Assembly: GCA_946186915.1 (NCBI GenBank)
Contig: CAMHOY010000002.1
Location: 143,159-207,158, forward strand
Direction of reading: 5' to 3'
DNA: 64,000 nucleotides
DNA from: an uncultured Bacteroidales bacterium
GTDB lineage: Bacteria > Bacteroidota > Bacteroidia > Bacteroidales > Paludibacteraceae
Part shown: positions 54,032-63,178 of the stretch, in pieces
How positions within the stretch are numbered: position 1 is the first letter of the stretch
Layout: each line of letters opens with the position of its first letter
The notes under the pieces: generated by a model
What the model was told of the DNA's origin: nothing
Databases searched by the model: none
What the model saw: the letters and a program-made list of their open reading frames with translations, nothing else
Program-made: the position numbers and the translations under genes

Positions 54032-54066
54032 AAAGCGGTAACCCGCTTAGAAGGATTACCGCTTAA
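54032..54066 (-). terminator. Terminator of the AAA ATPase gene
   Basis: On the minus strand AAGCGGTAA and TTACCGCTT form a 9-bp stem around a 14-nt loop, followed by TTTAAT. It lies about 25 bp after the stop codon of the DUF4143 gene. Confidence 0.7.
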
Positions 54067-54090
54067 AATAGAGTTTTAAGTATATATTGC

Positions 54091-55299
54091 TTAGTACAGA
54101 AAGCCTAACAGCCAGAGAGGTAACTTGTTGCCGTACGGGTATTCCATATCATCCGCGAGGATGTAGGAATCCGGTATATCGGCAATCTGGGTATAGTCTT
54201 TGTCTGCACCTCCCACTTCGATAGTATATTTGCCATCAATCAGGAAATCGCCTTTTGTCTTGCCATATTCCACCAAGTGGGATTGCGCCAGTTGGTTTAC
54301 GGCAAAAGTCTCGCGTACGGTCCCTATATTAACCGATTGAGATGCCATAGCGTACAACATATTACTGTTATCCATCAGTATCTTGTCCGGTTTCTGCATT
54401 TTCTTGGCATTGTAATAGTCTGAATAGAGCAGATGCAAAATATCCGCTTTCTCCAGATAATTGAGGTACTCCAAAATCGTATTCCGCTGTAGTGCACTCT
54501 GAACAGACAGCCGTTTGATATCTACATCATACGGGACAGAGACAGACAGGATATTGACAAGCGCTTTGATTTTACGGGTGTTGGCTACATCTACCCTGCA
54601 TATGCGCGGCAACTCATCATCGATGATATAGCTGACTGTATTCTCAATAGTTGAGTAATAGTCCACCTTGTCCTTGAGTTGCAGGTAATAGGGGTAATAA
54701 CCATATTGCAGGTATTCCTGGAAAAACTGAAGCGGTCTGCATTTTCCATTTACCTCATTGGCTAATGCCCATGGGTCAGCGAGCAATTGTTCTAAGGTAT
54801 ATTTAGGAAAATCGATCCCCTTGAAGAAATAGAGAAACTCGCGAAAACTCAAACCCTGAATATCATGATTGACACACCTTCTGCTCAAATCAGCATCCCC
54901 TTGCTGAAGGCTCAACAAAGAACTTCCGCTGATGACAATCCGCATGTCCGACTCATAGAGATCGTAAATCTCCTTAATCTCACGGCTCCAATTGGGGTAT
55001 TTGTGTATCTCGTCCAAAAACAGATGCTTGCCTCCGACCTTGTAGAACTGTTCCGCCAAATCCAGCAACGAATGGGATGCAAAATAGGCTCCATCACAAG
55101 AGCAGTACAACACCGACCGATCAGAAATAGCGTAGTGCTGCTTGATATATTGCCGCATAATGGTGGATTTGCCCACTCCCTTAGGACCGCGCAATGCCAT
55201 CAAGGGCGTATCCCAGTTGATCTCTTTGCTACACTGACGGATGATATTCATCGGGGTCTTCTTGTAGTAACTTACATGTTTGTCAATCAAGTTTTTCAT
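54091..55299 (-). CDS. AAA_14/DUF4143 ATPase
   Basis: The 402-residue protein has a P-loop GPKGVGKST (38-46), Walker B HLFLDEIHKYPNW, sensor VISGSSLLSL and a C-terminal DUF4143 region (about 215-390, with RICRVDVANTRKIKALVNILS and a restriction-enzyme-like end FAVNQLAQSHLVEYGKTKGDFLIDGKYTIEVGG). Such proteins are frequent in genomic islands and mobile regions and their role is unknown. Base composition is more AT-rich than the neighbours. It has its own promoter and terminator, so it is a self-contained unit. Confidence 0.9.
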   Translation of the reverse strand: MKNLIDKHVSYYKKTPMNIIRQCSKEINWDTPLMALRGPKGVGKSTIMRQYIKQHYAISDRSVLYCSCDGAYFASHSLLDLAEQFYKVGGKHLFLDEIHKYPNWSREIKEIYDLYESDMRIVISGSSLLSLQQGDADLSRRCVNHDIQGLSFREFLYFFKGIDFPKYTLEQLLADPWALANEVNGKCRPLQFFQEYLQYGYYPYYLQLKDKVDYYSTIENTVSYIIDDELPRICRVDVANTRKIKALVNILSVSVPYDVDIKRLSVQSALQRNTILEYLNYLEKADILHLLYSDYYNAKKMQKPDKILMDNSNMLYAMASQSVNIGTVRETFAVNQLAQSHLVEYGKTKGDFLIDGKYTIEVGGADKDYTQIADIPDSYILADDMEYPYGNKLPLWLLGFLY

Positions 55300-55380
55300 T
55301 GCTTGTAGGGTTTGTTCGTGATTATTTAATTGAGCAATTTATTTATATTTGTGCTTTTTGTATTGAGCACAAATTCGCTG

Positions 55381-55411
55381 CAAAGGTACAACTAATTTCT
55401 GATATATGCAA
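55381..55411 (-). promoter_or_regulatory. Promoter of the AAA ATPase gene
   Basis: On the minus strand TTGCATATATC (55411-55401) and TACCTTTG (55388-55381) have the 23-nt offset. The leader to the ATG at 55299 is about 75 nt. Confidence 0.85.
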
Positions 55412-55487
55412 GCGTTTGGGATAAAAACTTGCATTTTACGGTAATCCAATATGTCAAAGATCGATAAAGCTATAAGCTTTTTTGTAA

Positions 55488-55514
55488 CCATGCAGGGAAA
55501 TCAGCCCTGCATGG
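55488..55514. other. Perfect 10-bp hairpin after the giant surface gene
   Basis: CCATGCAGGG-AAATCAG-CCCTGCATGG is a perfect stem of 10 bp. A second hairpin (TCCTTCC-CTGAAA-GGAAGGA, about 55532-55551) lies between it and the stop codon of the surface protein gene. Neither is followed by a T-tract in the minus direction, so they may be Rho-independent-like stabilisers of the 3' end and not true terminators. Confidence 0.6.
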
Positions 55515-55563
55515 CTGAGAAGCCTATCCTAAATCCTTCCCTGAAAGGAAGGACTTTTAAGGC

Positions 55564-58500
55564 TTAGCGCACTTGCAAGCCGTGTGCGTCGAATATCTTG
55601 CCGTCGGGCAGGGCGATGTAGAGAATGCCGTCCATGAGCACTTTCTCTGCCTTGTCCGATTCAAAGCGGACATCCTCAATAGCGGTAGGATCACCGGAAG
55701 GCTCTACGGTTAGTACATACGATGCTTCGCTTGGCAGATATTTCTCATCGCCGGCAAACGTAGCAGTGATGGTAGTTGTACCAGCCGCCACAAGTGTCAC
55801 ATCACCGGTGAACGCGAACATAGTTGCCACAGCGGGATTACTACTGCTGTAGGTTACCTCCACATCCTGCGGATTGCTCAATATCGGTAGTACAAACTCC
55901 GTAGCATCGACCTTCACAGAAGCTGTTGGTGCAGAGAATGCGAGCGAGACGGTGCCTTTTAGCACGGTCAGGGTGTAAGAAACCTCACCAGCTTCATGGA
56001 ACAAATCGCCATTAGTATAGGCAGTAATAGTGGTTGTTCCGGCTGCTACAGGCGTTACTTCACCCGTCTCTGCGTTCACGGTAGCCACCATCGGGTCTTC
56101 GGAGTAGTAGCTAACCGCCAGACCATTCGGATTATTGAGCACAGGAGCCACAAACGCTTCGTTGATGGTAGCAGTTGCTTCTGACAACGCAAAAGCGAGT
56201 GCGGGATCTGCCTTTTCGGGACTCGGAACAATCAGCAAATTGCGTACTTGCGAACCTTTACCGTCATCGATAGCACCGTTTACAACTTCACCGCCGGCAG
56301 GCGTTTGGATATAGCAGTCTGTAAGCGATATACCGCCTGTGAAACTGAATATTGCCGCAGAACCCGAGGCATTAACCTCTACGCGCGATTTAATGATATT
56401 CATGCTATCATCAACTATACCGCTACCCTTGAACGGCATAATTGCACTAACAACAAGGTTTGCGCTGTCAAGTGTCAGTGTCATTCCTCCTTGTGTACCA
56501 AATGCCACTCCGTTGCCGTTGACTGTCATCTGTTCGCCACGAATAGTGGTGTTCTTTCTAAGGTCGAACAAGGTGCTGTATGATTCCGAACCCTGTGATA
56601 TCGTACAAGCCTGTGCTACATCTATGATGAGACCGTCAATGCCTGTGTTGCGCACCAAGTTAGCCGAGTTACTGATATTGTAATTACCTTTTATCTCCAG
56701 CGTGTTCATACCATCGAACGCGAACTTGCCATCTCCGAGGATGTCGTCACGGTTGCGGCTGGTCACGCGCGTAGAGGCAACATACAAGTCATACTCCTCG
56801 CCGCTGACGGTTATCTGGCACTCATCCGATTTTCCGTTAGCAGTAGCGGTGATGGTAGCTTTTGCACCTATTGGTGCGTTGGCGGCTATCGTCACGATAC
56901 CGTTTGTTACAGTGGCTACACTTGGGTTGGAACTGGTCCATGTTATTGCCGCTTCGGAGTTAGATGGCATCAGTTGTGCTACCAGTTCGAGTTCCTCATT
57001 GGGGTCGGCGGTAATCGTATTCTCACGCAAGATCAGGGAATCAACAGCATATTTGCCATCGGTGACGGTGATGGTAAAGGTCGTGTTGTTATTCAGCGGA
57101 TGACCGTTTTGCAGCGGAGTATAGACATATACACCCGGCGTAGCGTTTATAGCATTGATGGTCATCGTCTCGTAGAGCGAGAACGACACTATCGGGGCGG
57201 TTCCTTCGCCGCTCACTTCTGTGGTCAGACCGTACACCGAACCGGAGAACGGGCGGCGGCTGACTTCAATACCTGTAATCTTCTCACCGGCAGCAATAGT
57301 ACGGCTGCAACCGTTGATATAGTCTAACAGCGGAAAATAGCCGTCTGGAGTAACATTGAACTGCACATATCGTGTCTTGTAACCGATAGCACTATTGTAA
57401 ACCAAAATGCGAACATCCAGATAGTTCTTTTCTTGAAGTGTCTTCAGATATACTGTTTTATAATTAGTAGAAGAACTGATGGGTCTCGTACACTCAGCAT
57501 CTTCGTAGAATGTGCCGTATTGAGAACCGGTATTGTGGAAATCCACCGTCCAGTTGCTACCCGATACACCATACCAGTTGGTGGCATTAGATGGTACAGG
57601 CGAAGCGTCACAGCGGATAACATCACCCACTTTGCAATTCAGTTCGTTGTTAATTTTCTGGAAATAGCCTACCGTCTTGCTTACTGACAATTCTACATCT
57701 GTCATGTAAACCGATGTGCCTATATATATTCTTGCTTCCGCTATCTGCTCACCGACCAATGTCGAGGGGGTCTCTTTGACACGGGTAAATACAGTGTTAT
57801 TCGCATTAGATGACCCCCCAAACTCAAAGAACCCTACTTCGCTTTCCGGTGTCACGGCATTGTTCCAATCGCTTGCGGTAAGAGACGAGGCTTCTTTGGA
57901 GTAGTTGAAGATGATATACTCCTGCGTCGTCTTGGCATTGGACAAGTACACCTTGTCGTTGATGTTAGTCAGCGTTGGAACAACCGGTACATCCGTACAT
58001 ATTTTCTTGGCTATCTGACGACTCGGGCTGTAGATATAGCCGGTATGGCCAGCCGCTGCCACTTTGACGCGGAGATACTTGCCCATCTCAGATTCTTTCG
58101 GAGTGTATGTTAGAGTGGTTACTGCACGGCGTTGCTGATGCACGCCGTTGTGCGCAGGCGCACCGGCAGGCGATTCCACTATATCCTGCCAATTAACATC
58201 ATCATCGCTGATTTGCCATACATTATCGGTCTGCGCCGAAGCAATCTCGCCCGACAAAGTGAAACCAACCGCATTTCCCGGTGACGGTGCGGAGCTCAGT
58301 GACACTACGCCCCCCACAGGCGGATCCATTATAACGACGCGTAATGCCGGATCACCATTATCATACACTACGGTGTGCCCGTCTGCGCTGATGCCACCAC
58401 CCGCTGCTGTGATAACAATCAGCGGAGGAGTGATGGAGATTGTGCCGTTCTGAGCGAGAATTCCTTTAGAGCCACCTTTGGCAATGACTACGCCATCCTT

Positions 58501-60978
58501 AACATCAATATTACCTAATGCCGCTATACCAAAAGGCCAGTCTCCGGAAGTGCCACCGGTAGCGGTAACATTACCGCTATTGATGATAATGTCTCCATTA
58601 CGGTTGAGAATTGCAGTTGAAGATGTAGTAGTGGCTGTAACGTCTGCATTGATAGTTAACGTACCTTCATATGCGCCAATACATGTGTTGGTTGACTTGG
58701 CATCCACTATGCCATTGAGTGTCAATCCGTTAGCAGCGCCGATGGCAACGAAGGATTGAGGTACGGTAACTTGTGACAGGGTTGCTGAACCTGCTTTTGC
58801 ATAAATACCGTAACCTTCGGAATGTTTGGCAGTGGCTGTTACACTACCGGCAAGGTTGATGTTTCCTTTTTCTGCAAAAATGCCTGTGCCGCCGGACGCA
58901 TGTATGATAGTGCCTTCCTTTGCTGTGATATTTCCTCCGGCTGCGATACCATAAGCCCATATGCCGGTATTACCTCCGGTAGCGGTTATGGTTCCGCTAT
59001 TGATAATAATATCTCCGCCTTGGTCACGACCACGGCTGAGAATAGCAGCAGACTTGGCTGTTGTCGCTGTAACATCGGCATTGATAGTAAGAGTTCCATT
59101 CACAGTTCCAAGACCTGTATCTGCCGTGTTGGTTTCCGTAACACCATTGAGAGTTAATCCGTTATAGGCAGATATACCGACACCTGAACTGGAAATACTG
59201 ATGGTAGAAAGAGATACTTCTCCTGCCATTGCATACACACCAGATCCGTCATCTCCATTTGCATTGGCGGTAACCTCTCCTGCCAAATGGATATTTCCGG
59301 TCTCCGCACAAATGCCTGTACCGCCGGAAGCATGTATAACTGTACCTTCCTTTGCTGTGATATGTCCCATAGCGGCGATACCATAAGCCCATATGCCGGT
59401 ATTACCTCCGATAGCAGTGACGGTTCCTTTGTTGATAACAATATCTCCGCCTTGGTCACGACCACGGCTGAGAATAGCAGCAGACTTGGCTGTTGTCGCT
59501 GTAACATCGGCATTGATAGTAAGAGTTCCATTCACAGTTCCAAGACCTGTATCTGCCGTGTTGGTTTCCGTAACACCATTGAGAGTTAATCCGTTATAGG
59601 CAGATATACCGACACCTGAACTGGAAATACTGATGGTAGAAAGAGATACTTCTCCTGCCTGTGCATACACACCAGATCCGCCATCTCCATTTGCATTGGC
59701 GGTAACCTCTCCTGCCAAATGGATATTTCCGGTTTCTGCATAAATGCCAGTACCGCCGGAAGCATGTATGACGGTCCCTGCCTCTGCTGTGATATTTCCT
59801 CCGGCGGCGATACCATAAGCCCATCTGCCTGAATTAGCTCCGATAGCGGTTATGGTTCCGCTATTGATAATAATATCTCCGCCTTGGTCACGACCACGGC
59901 TGAGAATAGCAGCAGACTTGGCTGTTGTCGCTGTAACATCGGCATTGATAGTAAGAGTTCCATTCACAGTTCCAAGACCTGTATCTGCCGTGTTGGTTTC
60001 CGTAACACCATTGAGAGTTAATCCGTTATAGGCAGATATACCGACACCTGAACTGGAAATACTGATGGTAGAAAGAGATACTTCTCCTGCCTGTGCATAC
60101 ACACCAGATCCGCCATCTCCATTTGCATTGGCGGTAACCTCTCCTGCCAAATGGATATTTCCGGTTTCTGCATAAATGCCAGTACCGCCGGAAGCATGTA
60201 TGACGGTCCCTGCCTCTGCTGTGATATGTCCCATAGCTGCGATACCATAAGCCCATATGCCGGTATTACCTCCGATAGCAGTGACGGTTCCTTTGTTGAT
60301 AACAATATCTCCGCCATTTTCAAGACCGCGATTTAGAATAGCAGCCGAACTGCTGGTGGTCGCTGTAACATCGGCATTGATGGTAATAGTTCCGTTCACG
60401 GTTCCAATACAGGTGTTTGTGGAACTAGCATTTACCGTACTATTAATGGTTATCCCTGATTTTGCACTCACAGCGACATTTGAAGTCTGCACTACCAAGG
60501 GGCAACTGATTGTAACAGATAAAGCATCTATCGCATACCCTCCTGCATTGCTAAGCGTGAGGATATTGCCACCGCTCAGCGTCAAGGCATAGTTACCTGT
60601 AATACACTTAAATGTTTTGTTGGCATCCATGAACAAATTTGCATTGCCCACCAACTCAATTGCAGAATTGTCAGCAATTGTACTCGCATCAACCAAGCCC
60701 GATATTTTGACGGTTGCTGCCAAAGGGGCTTTTCTAATGCCGGTTCTTTGTCCGTTCTCAATTCCGTCGGGAATGTCTGTTCCTGAGAGCTTCATTGATT
60801 TTAAAACAGGCATTTCGAACTGGGACAACCGCGGAGTTTCATTGGTAGCCACGGCTGTCGGAGAGACACCATTCATTGTAGCATCTGACAATTTAATTGC
60901 TCTCGAAGCACCAGAATTTGCCGCCCATGCACTGACGGATATCAGCGCCGAGACAATAAAAAATAAAGCCTTTTTCAT
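55564..60978 (-). CDS. Giant repeat-containing surface protein
   Basis: The 1804-residue protein has a signal peptide (about 1-20, ending AWAA). Residues 195-770 are four 144-residue repeats and a fifth, degenerate copy follows to about 870; all are Gly/Thr/Ile-rich with NGTLTINADVTATT and GTVIHASGGTGIYAETG, predicted to form a long beta-helix as in adhesins. Later parts include a bacterial Ig-like (BIG2) domain (about 1340-1420, ITWTSSNPSVATV), a carbohydrate-binding-like DUF4353 region (about 1425-1590) and two Ig-like copies (VATVNAETGEVTPVAAGTTTITAY type). The tail KIFDAHGLQVR suggests type IX export. An adhesin role is inferred. Confidence 0.88.
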   Translation of the reverse strand: MKKALFFIVSALISVSAWAANSGASRAIKLSDATMNGVSPTAVATNETPRLSQFEMPVLKSMKLSGTDIPDGIENGQRTGIRKAPLAATVKISGLVDASTIADNSAIELVGNANLFMDANKTFKCITGNYALTLSGGNILTLSNAGGYAIDALSVTISCPLVVQTSNVAVSAKSGITINSTVNASSTNTCIGTVNGTITINADVTATTSSSAAILNRGLENGGDIVINKGTVTAIGGNTGIWAYGIAAMGHITAEAGTVIHASGGTGIYAETGNIHLAGEVTANANGDGGSGVYAQAGEVSLSTISISSSGVGISAYNGLTLNGVTETNTADTGLGTVNGTLTINADVTATTAKSAAILSRGRDQGGDIIINSGTITAIGANSGRWAYGIAAGGNITAEAGTVIHASGGTGIYAETGNIHLAGEVTANANGDGGSGVYAQAGEVSLSTISISSSGVGISAYNGLTLNGVTETNTADTGLGTVNGTLTINADVTATTAKSAAILSRGRDQGGDIVINKGTVTAIGGNTGIWAYGIAAMGHITAKEGTVIHASGGTGICAETGNIHLAGEVTANANGDDGSGVYAMAGEVSLSTISISSSGVGISAYNGLTLNGVTETNTADTGLGTVNGTLTINADVTATTAKSAAILSRGRDQGGDIIINSGTITATGGNTGIWAYGIAAGGNITAKEGTIIHASGGTGIFAEKGNINLAGSVTATAKHSEGYGIYAKAGSATLSQVTVPQSFVAIGAANGLTLNGIVDAKSTNTCIGAYEGTLTINADVTATTTSSTAILNRNGDIIINSGNVTATGGTSGDWPFGIAALGNIDVKDGVVIAKGGSKGILAQNGTISITPPLIVITAAGGGISADGHTVVYDNGDPALRVVIMDPPVGGVVSLSSAPSPGNAVGFTLSGEIASAQTDNVWQISDDDVNWQDIVESPAGAPAHNGVHQQRRAVTTLTYTPKESEMGKYLRVKVAAAGHTGYIYSPSRQIAKKICTDVPVVPTLTNINDKVYLSNAKTTQEYIIFNYSKEASSLTASDWNNAVTPESEVGFFEFGGSSNANNTVFTRVKETPSTLVGEQIAEARIYIGTSVYMTDVELSVSKTVGYFQKINNELNCKVGDVIRCDASPVPSNATNWYGVSGSNWTVDFHNTGSQYGTFYEDAECTRPISSSTNYKTVYLKTLQEKNYLDVRILVYNSAIGYKTRYVQFNVTPDGYFPLLDYINGCSRTIAAGEKITGIEVSRRPFSGSVYGLTTEVSGEGTAPIVSFSLYETMTINAINATPGVYVYTPLQNGHPLNNNTTFTITVTDGKYAVDSLILRENTITADPNEELELVAQLMPSNSEAAITWTSSNPSVATVTNGIVTIAANAPIGAKATITATANGKSDECQITVSGEEYDLYVASTRVTSRNRDDILGDGKFAFDGMNTLEIKGNYNISNSANLVRNTGIDGLIIDVAQACTISQGSESYSTLFDLRKNTTIRGEQMTVNGNGVAFGTQGGMTLTLDSANLVVSAIMPFKGSGIVDDSMNIIKSRVEVNASGSAAIFSFTGGISLTDCYIQTPAGGEVVNGAIDDGKGSQVRNLLIVPSPEKADPALAFALSEATATINEAFVAPVLNNPNGLAVSYYSEDPMVATVNAETGEVTPVAAGTTTITAYTNGDLFHEAGEVSYTLTVLKGTVSLAFSAPTASVKVDATEFVLPILSNPQDVEVTYSSSNPAVATMFAFTGDVTLVAAGTTTITATFAGDEKYLPSEASYVLTVEPSGDPTAIEDVRFESDKAEKVLMDGILYIALPDGKIFDAHGLQVR
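58669..60396 (-). repeat. Four 432-bp tandem repeats in the surface protein gene
   Basis: Unit starts fall at 60396, 59964, 59532 and 59100 (minus), with a degenerate fifth unit from 58668; the 432-bp (144-codon) period is exact. Units 2 and 3 are nearly identical. Units 1 and 3 share one central variant (DIVINKGTVTAIGGNTG, AAMGHI) and units 2 and 4 another (DIIINSGTITA, AAGGNI). Confidence 0.95.
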
Positions 60979-61027
60979 ATTGTATTATAATTTAATTAGC
61001 ATAACTCAGGTTCAAACCTTCACGCTG

Positions 61028-61059
61028 CAAAGGTACGGTTTTTTTTTGACGTATGCAAA
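61028..61059 (-). promoter_or_regulatory. Promoter of the giant surface protein gene
   Basis: On the minus strand TTTGCATACG (61059-61050) and TACCTTTG (61035-61028) have the 23-nt offset, with a leader of about 45 nt to the ATG at 60978. Confidence 0.85.
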
Positions 61060-61119
61060 TAAATTTTGACTTATTTAAAAATTTATGCGATTTTTGGACA
61101 ATTTTGTACGTCTATATCG

Positions 61120-61184
61120 TTTATTGCCTGACGGCAGTTTATGGGGTGTATTGCCTTCGGCAGTTTATATCGCTATGCGATGTT
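61120..61184. repeat. TAAAC-hairpin micro-repeat cluster
   Basis: On the minus strand three small stem-loops (ATCGC-ATA-GCGAT, TGCC-GAA-GGCA, TGCC-GTCA-GGCA) are separated by ATAAAC-like spacers. The order of the last two matches the element after yebC. Confidence 0.75.
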
Positions 61185-61292
61185 AAGGGGTTTTGAGTGA
61201 TTTTCTTTAAATTTATTTGCACGTTATTTTGTCACCATGCACACAATAAGTGCAGAAAAAGAGCACTTTCTATGCACAATTTTACAATTTTA

Positions 61293-61330
61293 CTTGCGTA
61301 TTCAAAATATTTGTTGTACCTTCGGACGCC
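61293..61330 (+). repeat. Decayed promoter copy upstream of abiEi
   Basis: This 38-bp segment repeats at 61433-61470 with few changes. Its -33 (TTGCGTATT) is intact, but the -7 box reads TACCTTCG where the second copy has TACCTTTG. A CCCCGAAAGTACGTTCGCAC dispersed element (61347-61366) lies between the copies. Confidence 0.8.
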
Positions 61331-61434
61331 GCCTGTCTTTGGCATTCCCCCGAAAGTACGTTCGCACGTTTGTGCGAGTACTCAAGTCTTTTAGCTAAAA
61401 AAACAAATAAATTTACTTTTTTCAGCCTAAATCC

Positions 61435-61465
61435 TTGCGTATTCCAAATATTTGTTGTACCTTTG
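61435..61465 (+). promoter_or_regulatory. Promoter of the abiEi-abiEii operon
   Basis: TTGCGTATT (61435-61443) and TACCTTTG (61458-61465) have the 23-nt offset. The leader to the ATG at 61506 is about 35 nt. As AbiEi antitoxins repress their own operon, repeats around this site may include its operator; the AATATTTGTTGTAC direct repeat is a candidate. Confidence 0.8.
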
Positions 61466-61505
61466 TGCGCTGAAAGTACAAAATATTAGTAGTTACAGCT
61501 CTTAT

Positions 61506-62072
61506 ATGGAAATACTGAATACAATTTTGACCAGCCCAAGGACGGTAATCACACCTCAATGGTTAGCGTTGGTTTCCGGAGACCGTGACAGGGTGTCTGT
61601 CCAGCGGTCGCTCATGTATTATGCGCGCAAAGGCACGTTAGGCAATCCACACAAAGGTATCTACACCAAGCATAATTACAATGAGCAGGAAATGGCTTGT
61701 GCCTTGCTAAAACCATCGTACATATCTCTGGAGTACGTTCTGTCGCGCGCAGGCGTTACCTTTCAATACAGCGGCGATATCACTTGCATCAGTTATCAAA
61801 ACCGCACGATTGAGGTGGATGGCAAACAATACGTTTTCCGCCGTATCAATCCAGTGATCTGGACCAATATGTTAGGGATTGAGCAACGCGACAACATTGC
61901 TATCGCATCGCCGGAAAGAGCGTTTCTGGATATGATGTACCTCTCTGCAGGTCAATGTTATGTCGACAATCTGCATCCTCTTGACAAGAAAACCATCCGG
62001 CAAATACTGCCGACCTATTCATCACCAATCCTGACCAAGCGTGTGGAGGCGCTCCTCAATGGACATCAATAA
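61506..62072 (+). CDS. AbiEi-family type IV antitoxin
   Basis: AbiEi proteins are autoregulating antitoxins that counter AbiEii without binding it. The 188-residue protein has an N-terminal winged-helix region (about 1-60, TSPRTVITPQWLALVSGDRDRVSVQRSLMYYARKGTLGNPHKGIYTK) and the C-terminal antitoxin domain (SYISLEYVLSRAGVTFQYS, IASPERAFLDMMYLS). ATG 61506 is preferred to a start at 61452, which would lie upstream of the promoter -7 box. It overlaps the toxin gene by 14 bp. Confidence 0.88.
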   Translation: MEILNTILTSPRTVITPQWLALVSGDRDRVSVQRSLMYYARKGTLGNPHKGIYTKHNYNEQEMACALLKPSYISLEYVLSRAGVTFQYSGDITCISYQNRTIEVDGKQYVFRRINPVIWTNMLGIEQRDNIAIASPERAFLDMMYLSAGQCYVDNLHPLDKKTIRQILPTYSSPILTKRVEALLNGHQ

Positions 62073-62763
62073 ACATAGGTATTATCTGATACAAGTACTG
62101 CTTGCTATCTTCCGCGATCCGGAACTGAGCCGGCTTCTTGCTTTCAAAGGCGGCACATCGCTCATGTTGTTCCATAACTTGACGCGTTTCTCCACGGATC
62201 TGGATTTCAACCTGTTGGATCCTTCGCAGGCTGATAAAGTCTATCAGCGGCTCCATCAACTGCTACTCCGTTTCGGCACTATTGATGATGAGGCGAACAA
62301 GTTCTATGGTCCGCTATTAGTGCTCAACTACGGCAAAGGCGAGCGGATGCTTAAAGTAGAAGTCAGTTCCCGCGAATACCCAAACCATTATGAGGTGCGT
62401 ACGCTCATGGGAGTAAACATCCGCGTTATGACCATGCCGGATATGTTTGCTCACAAGCTTTGCGCGCTGTCGGAGCGTATCACGCCGAGAGATATTTATG
62501 ATGTATGGTTTTTCTTGCAGCAACGTACCGAAATCAATGAGGAAATCGTCCGGTTGCGTACCGGCAAATCCGTCGCAGAATTTGCGTCCGACTGCGCCCA
62601 ATTAGTCAAATCCTATAGTCCACGGATATTGATGCAGGGACTGGGAGAAGTGCTATTAGACAATGCTTCCAAAAACTTTGTCCGCAAGCAGTTGCTTCAG
62701 GAAACAGCCTCTTCTCTGGAACTTTTTGCGATGGTTCCGCTGATTGCCGGAACACAGGCATAA
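62059..62763 (+). CDS. AbiEii-family nucleotidyltransferase toxin
   Basis: AbiEii toxins are nucleotidyltransferases that halt growth, often in response to phage. The 234-residue protein has the motif KGGTSLMLFH (Lys30, Gly31-Gly32-Thr33-Ser34) and the metal-binding pair Asp47-x-Asp49 in RFSTDLDFNLL, with the later MPDMFAHKLCALSERITPRDIYDVWFFLQ segment typical of the family. All motifs needed for activity are visible. ATG 62059 lies inside the antitoxin gene, consistent with coupled translation. A strong terminator follows. Confidence 0.9.
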   Translation: MDINKHRYYLIQVLLAIFRDPELSRLLAFKGGTSLMLFHNLTRFSTDLDFNLLDPSQADKVYQRLHQLLLRFGTIDDEANKFYGPLLVLNYGKGERMLKVEVSSREYPNHYEVRTLMGVNIRVMTMPDMFAHKLCALSERITPRDIYDVWFFLQQRTEINEEIVRLRTGKSVAEFASDCAQLVKSYSPRILMQGLGEVLLDNASKNFVRKQLLQETASSLELFAMVPLIAGTQA

Positions 62764-62788
62764 CCCTCCCTCATACATTAAGATCGTT

Positions 62789-62812
62789 GCGGGCCGTCGC
62801 GCCCGCTTTTTT
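62789..62812 (+). terminator. Intrinsic terminator of the abiE operon
   Basis: GCGGGC-CGTCGC-GCCCGC followed by six T. The stop codon of the toxin gene is about 25 bp upstream. Confidence 0.85.
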
Positions 62813-62894
62813 ATGCTCGCCTGGTTTATCTGGGATAACGTAAGCGGTCTATATAAAAAAGCGGTAGTCCGCATATAAAGGTTCCCCGAAGGGG

Positions 62895-62914
62895 CCCTCC
62901 GAACTTACGTTTTT
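62895..62914 (+). repeat. Dispersed CCTCCGAA-family element, degenerate
   Basis: CCCTCCGAACTTACGTTTTT is the fifth member of the family seen at 266-286, 41634-41655, 53515-53532 and 61347-61366. As in front of rho, it is followed after some 75 bp by the 191-bp repeat. Confidence 0.55.
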
Positions 62915-62987
62915 ATCTATGTCGGAGCGACGTTCCCCACTGCTCCTTCCGTTCGAACTGCCAAGTCAAGGCAGTTCTCCACCTGCC

Positions 62988-63178
62988 GGACATACGCAAG
63001 GTGGAGCGATAAATTTTAGCAGGGCTGCGCCCTATGTTACGTGCCCGTTTACGCCCTCCGTGTGCAAGCCCCCGAGTGCGCAACCATACCCGTAACAATA
63101 GAATAAAAATTCTATTTTGCTAAAATTTTTCGCTCTAAAACTTGCATATGTGCAATTTTTGTAGTACCTTTGCAGCCG
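62988..63178 (+). repeat. 191-bp dispersed repeat carrying the ppdK promoter
   Basis: Second copy of the segment at 294-484, with the same length. It contains the palindrome AATAGAAT-AAAA-ATTCTATT (63097-63116) and the ppdK promoter. Confidence 0.8.
63142..63172 (+). promoter_or_regulatory. Promoter of ppdK
   Basis: TTGCATATG (63142-63150) and TACCTTTG (63165-63172) have the 23-nt offset. The palindrome at 63097-63116 ends 48 bp upstream of the -7 box. The leader of about 100 nt includes a direct repeat, GTGTGGGCATGG and GTGTGGGCTTTGG. Confidence 0.85.

Noticed and set aside
58440..60396. Repeat array as a CRISPR
   Set aside because: The 432-bp units are coding, in frame, and have no spacer structure or cas genes. 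The 7- and 8-bp arrays are also too short and have no spacers.
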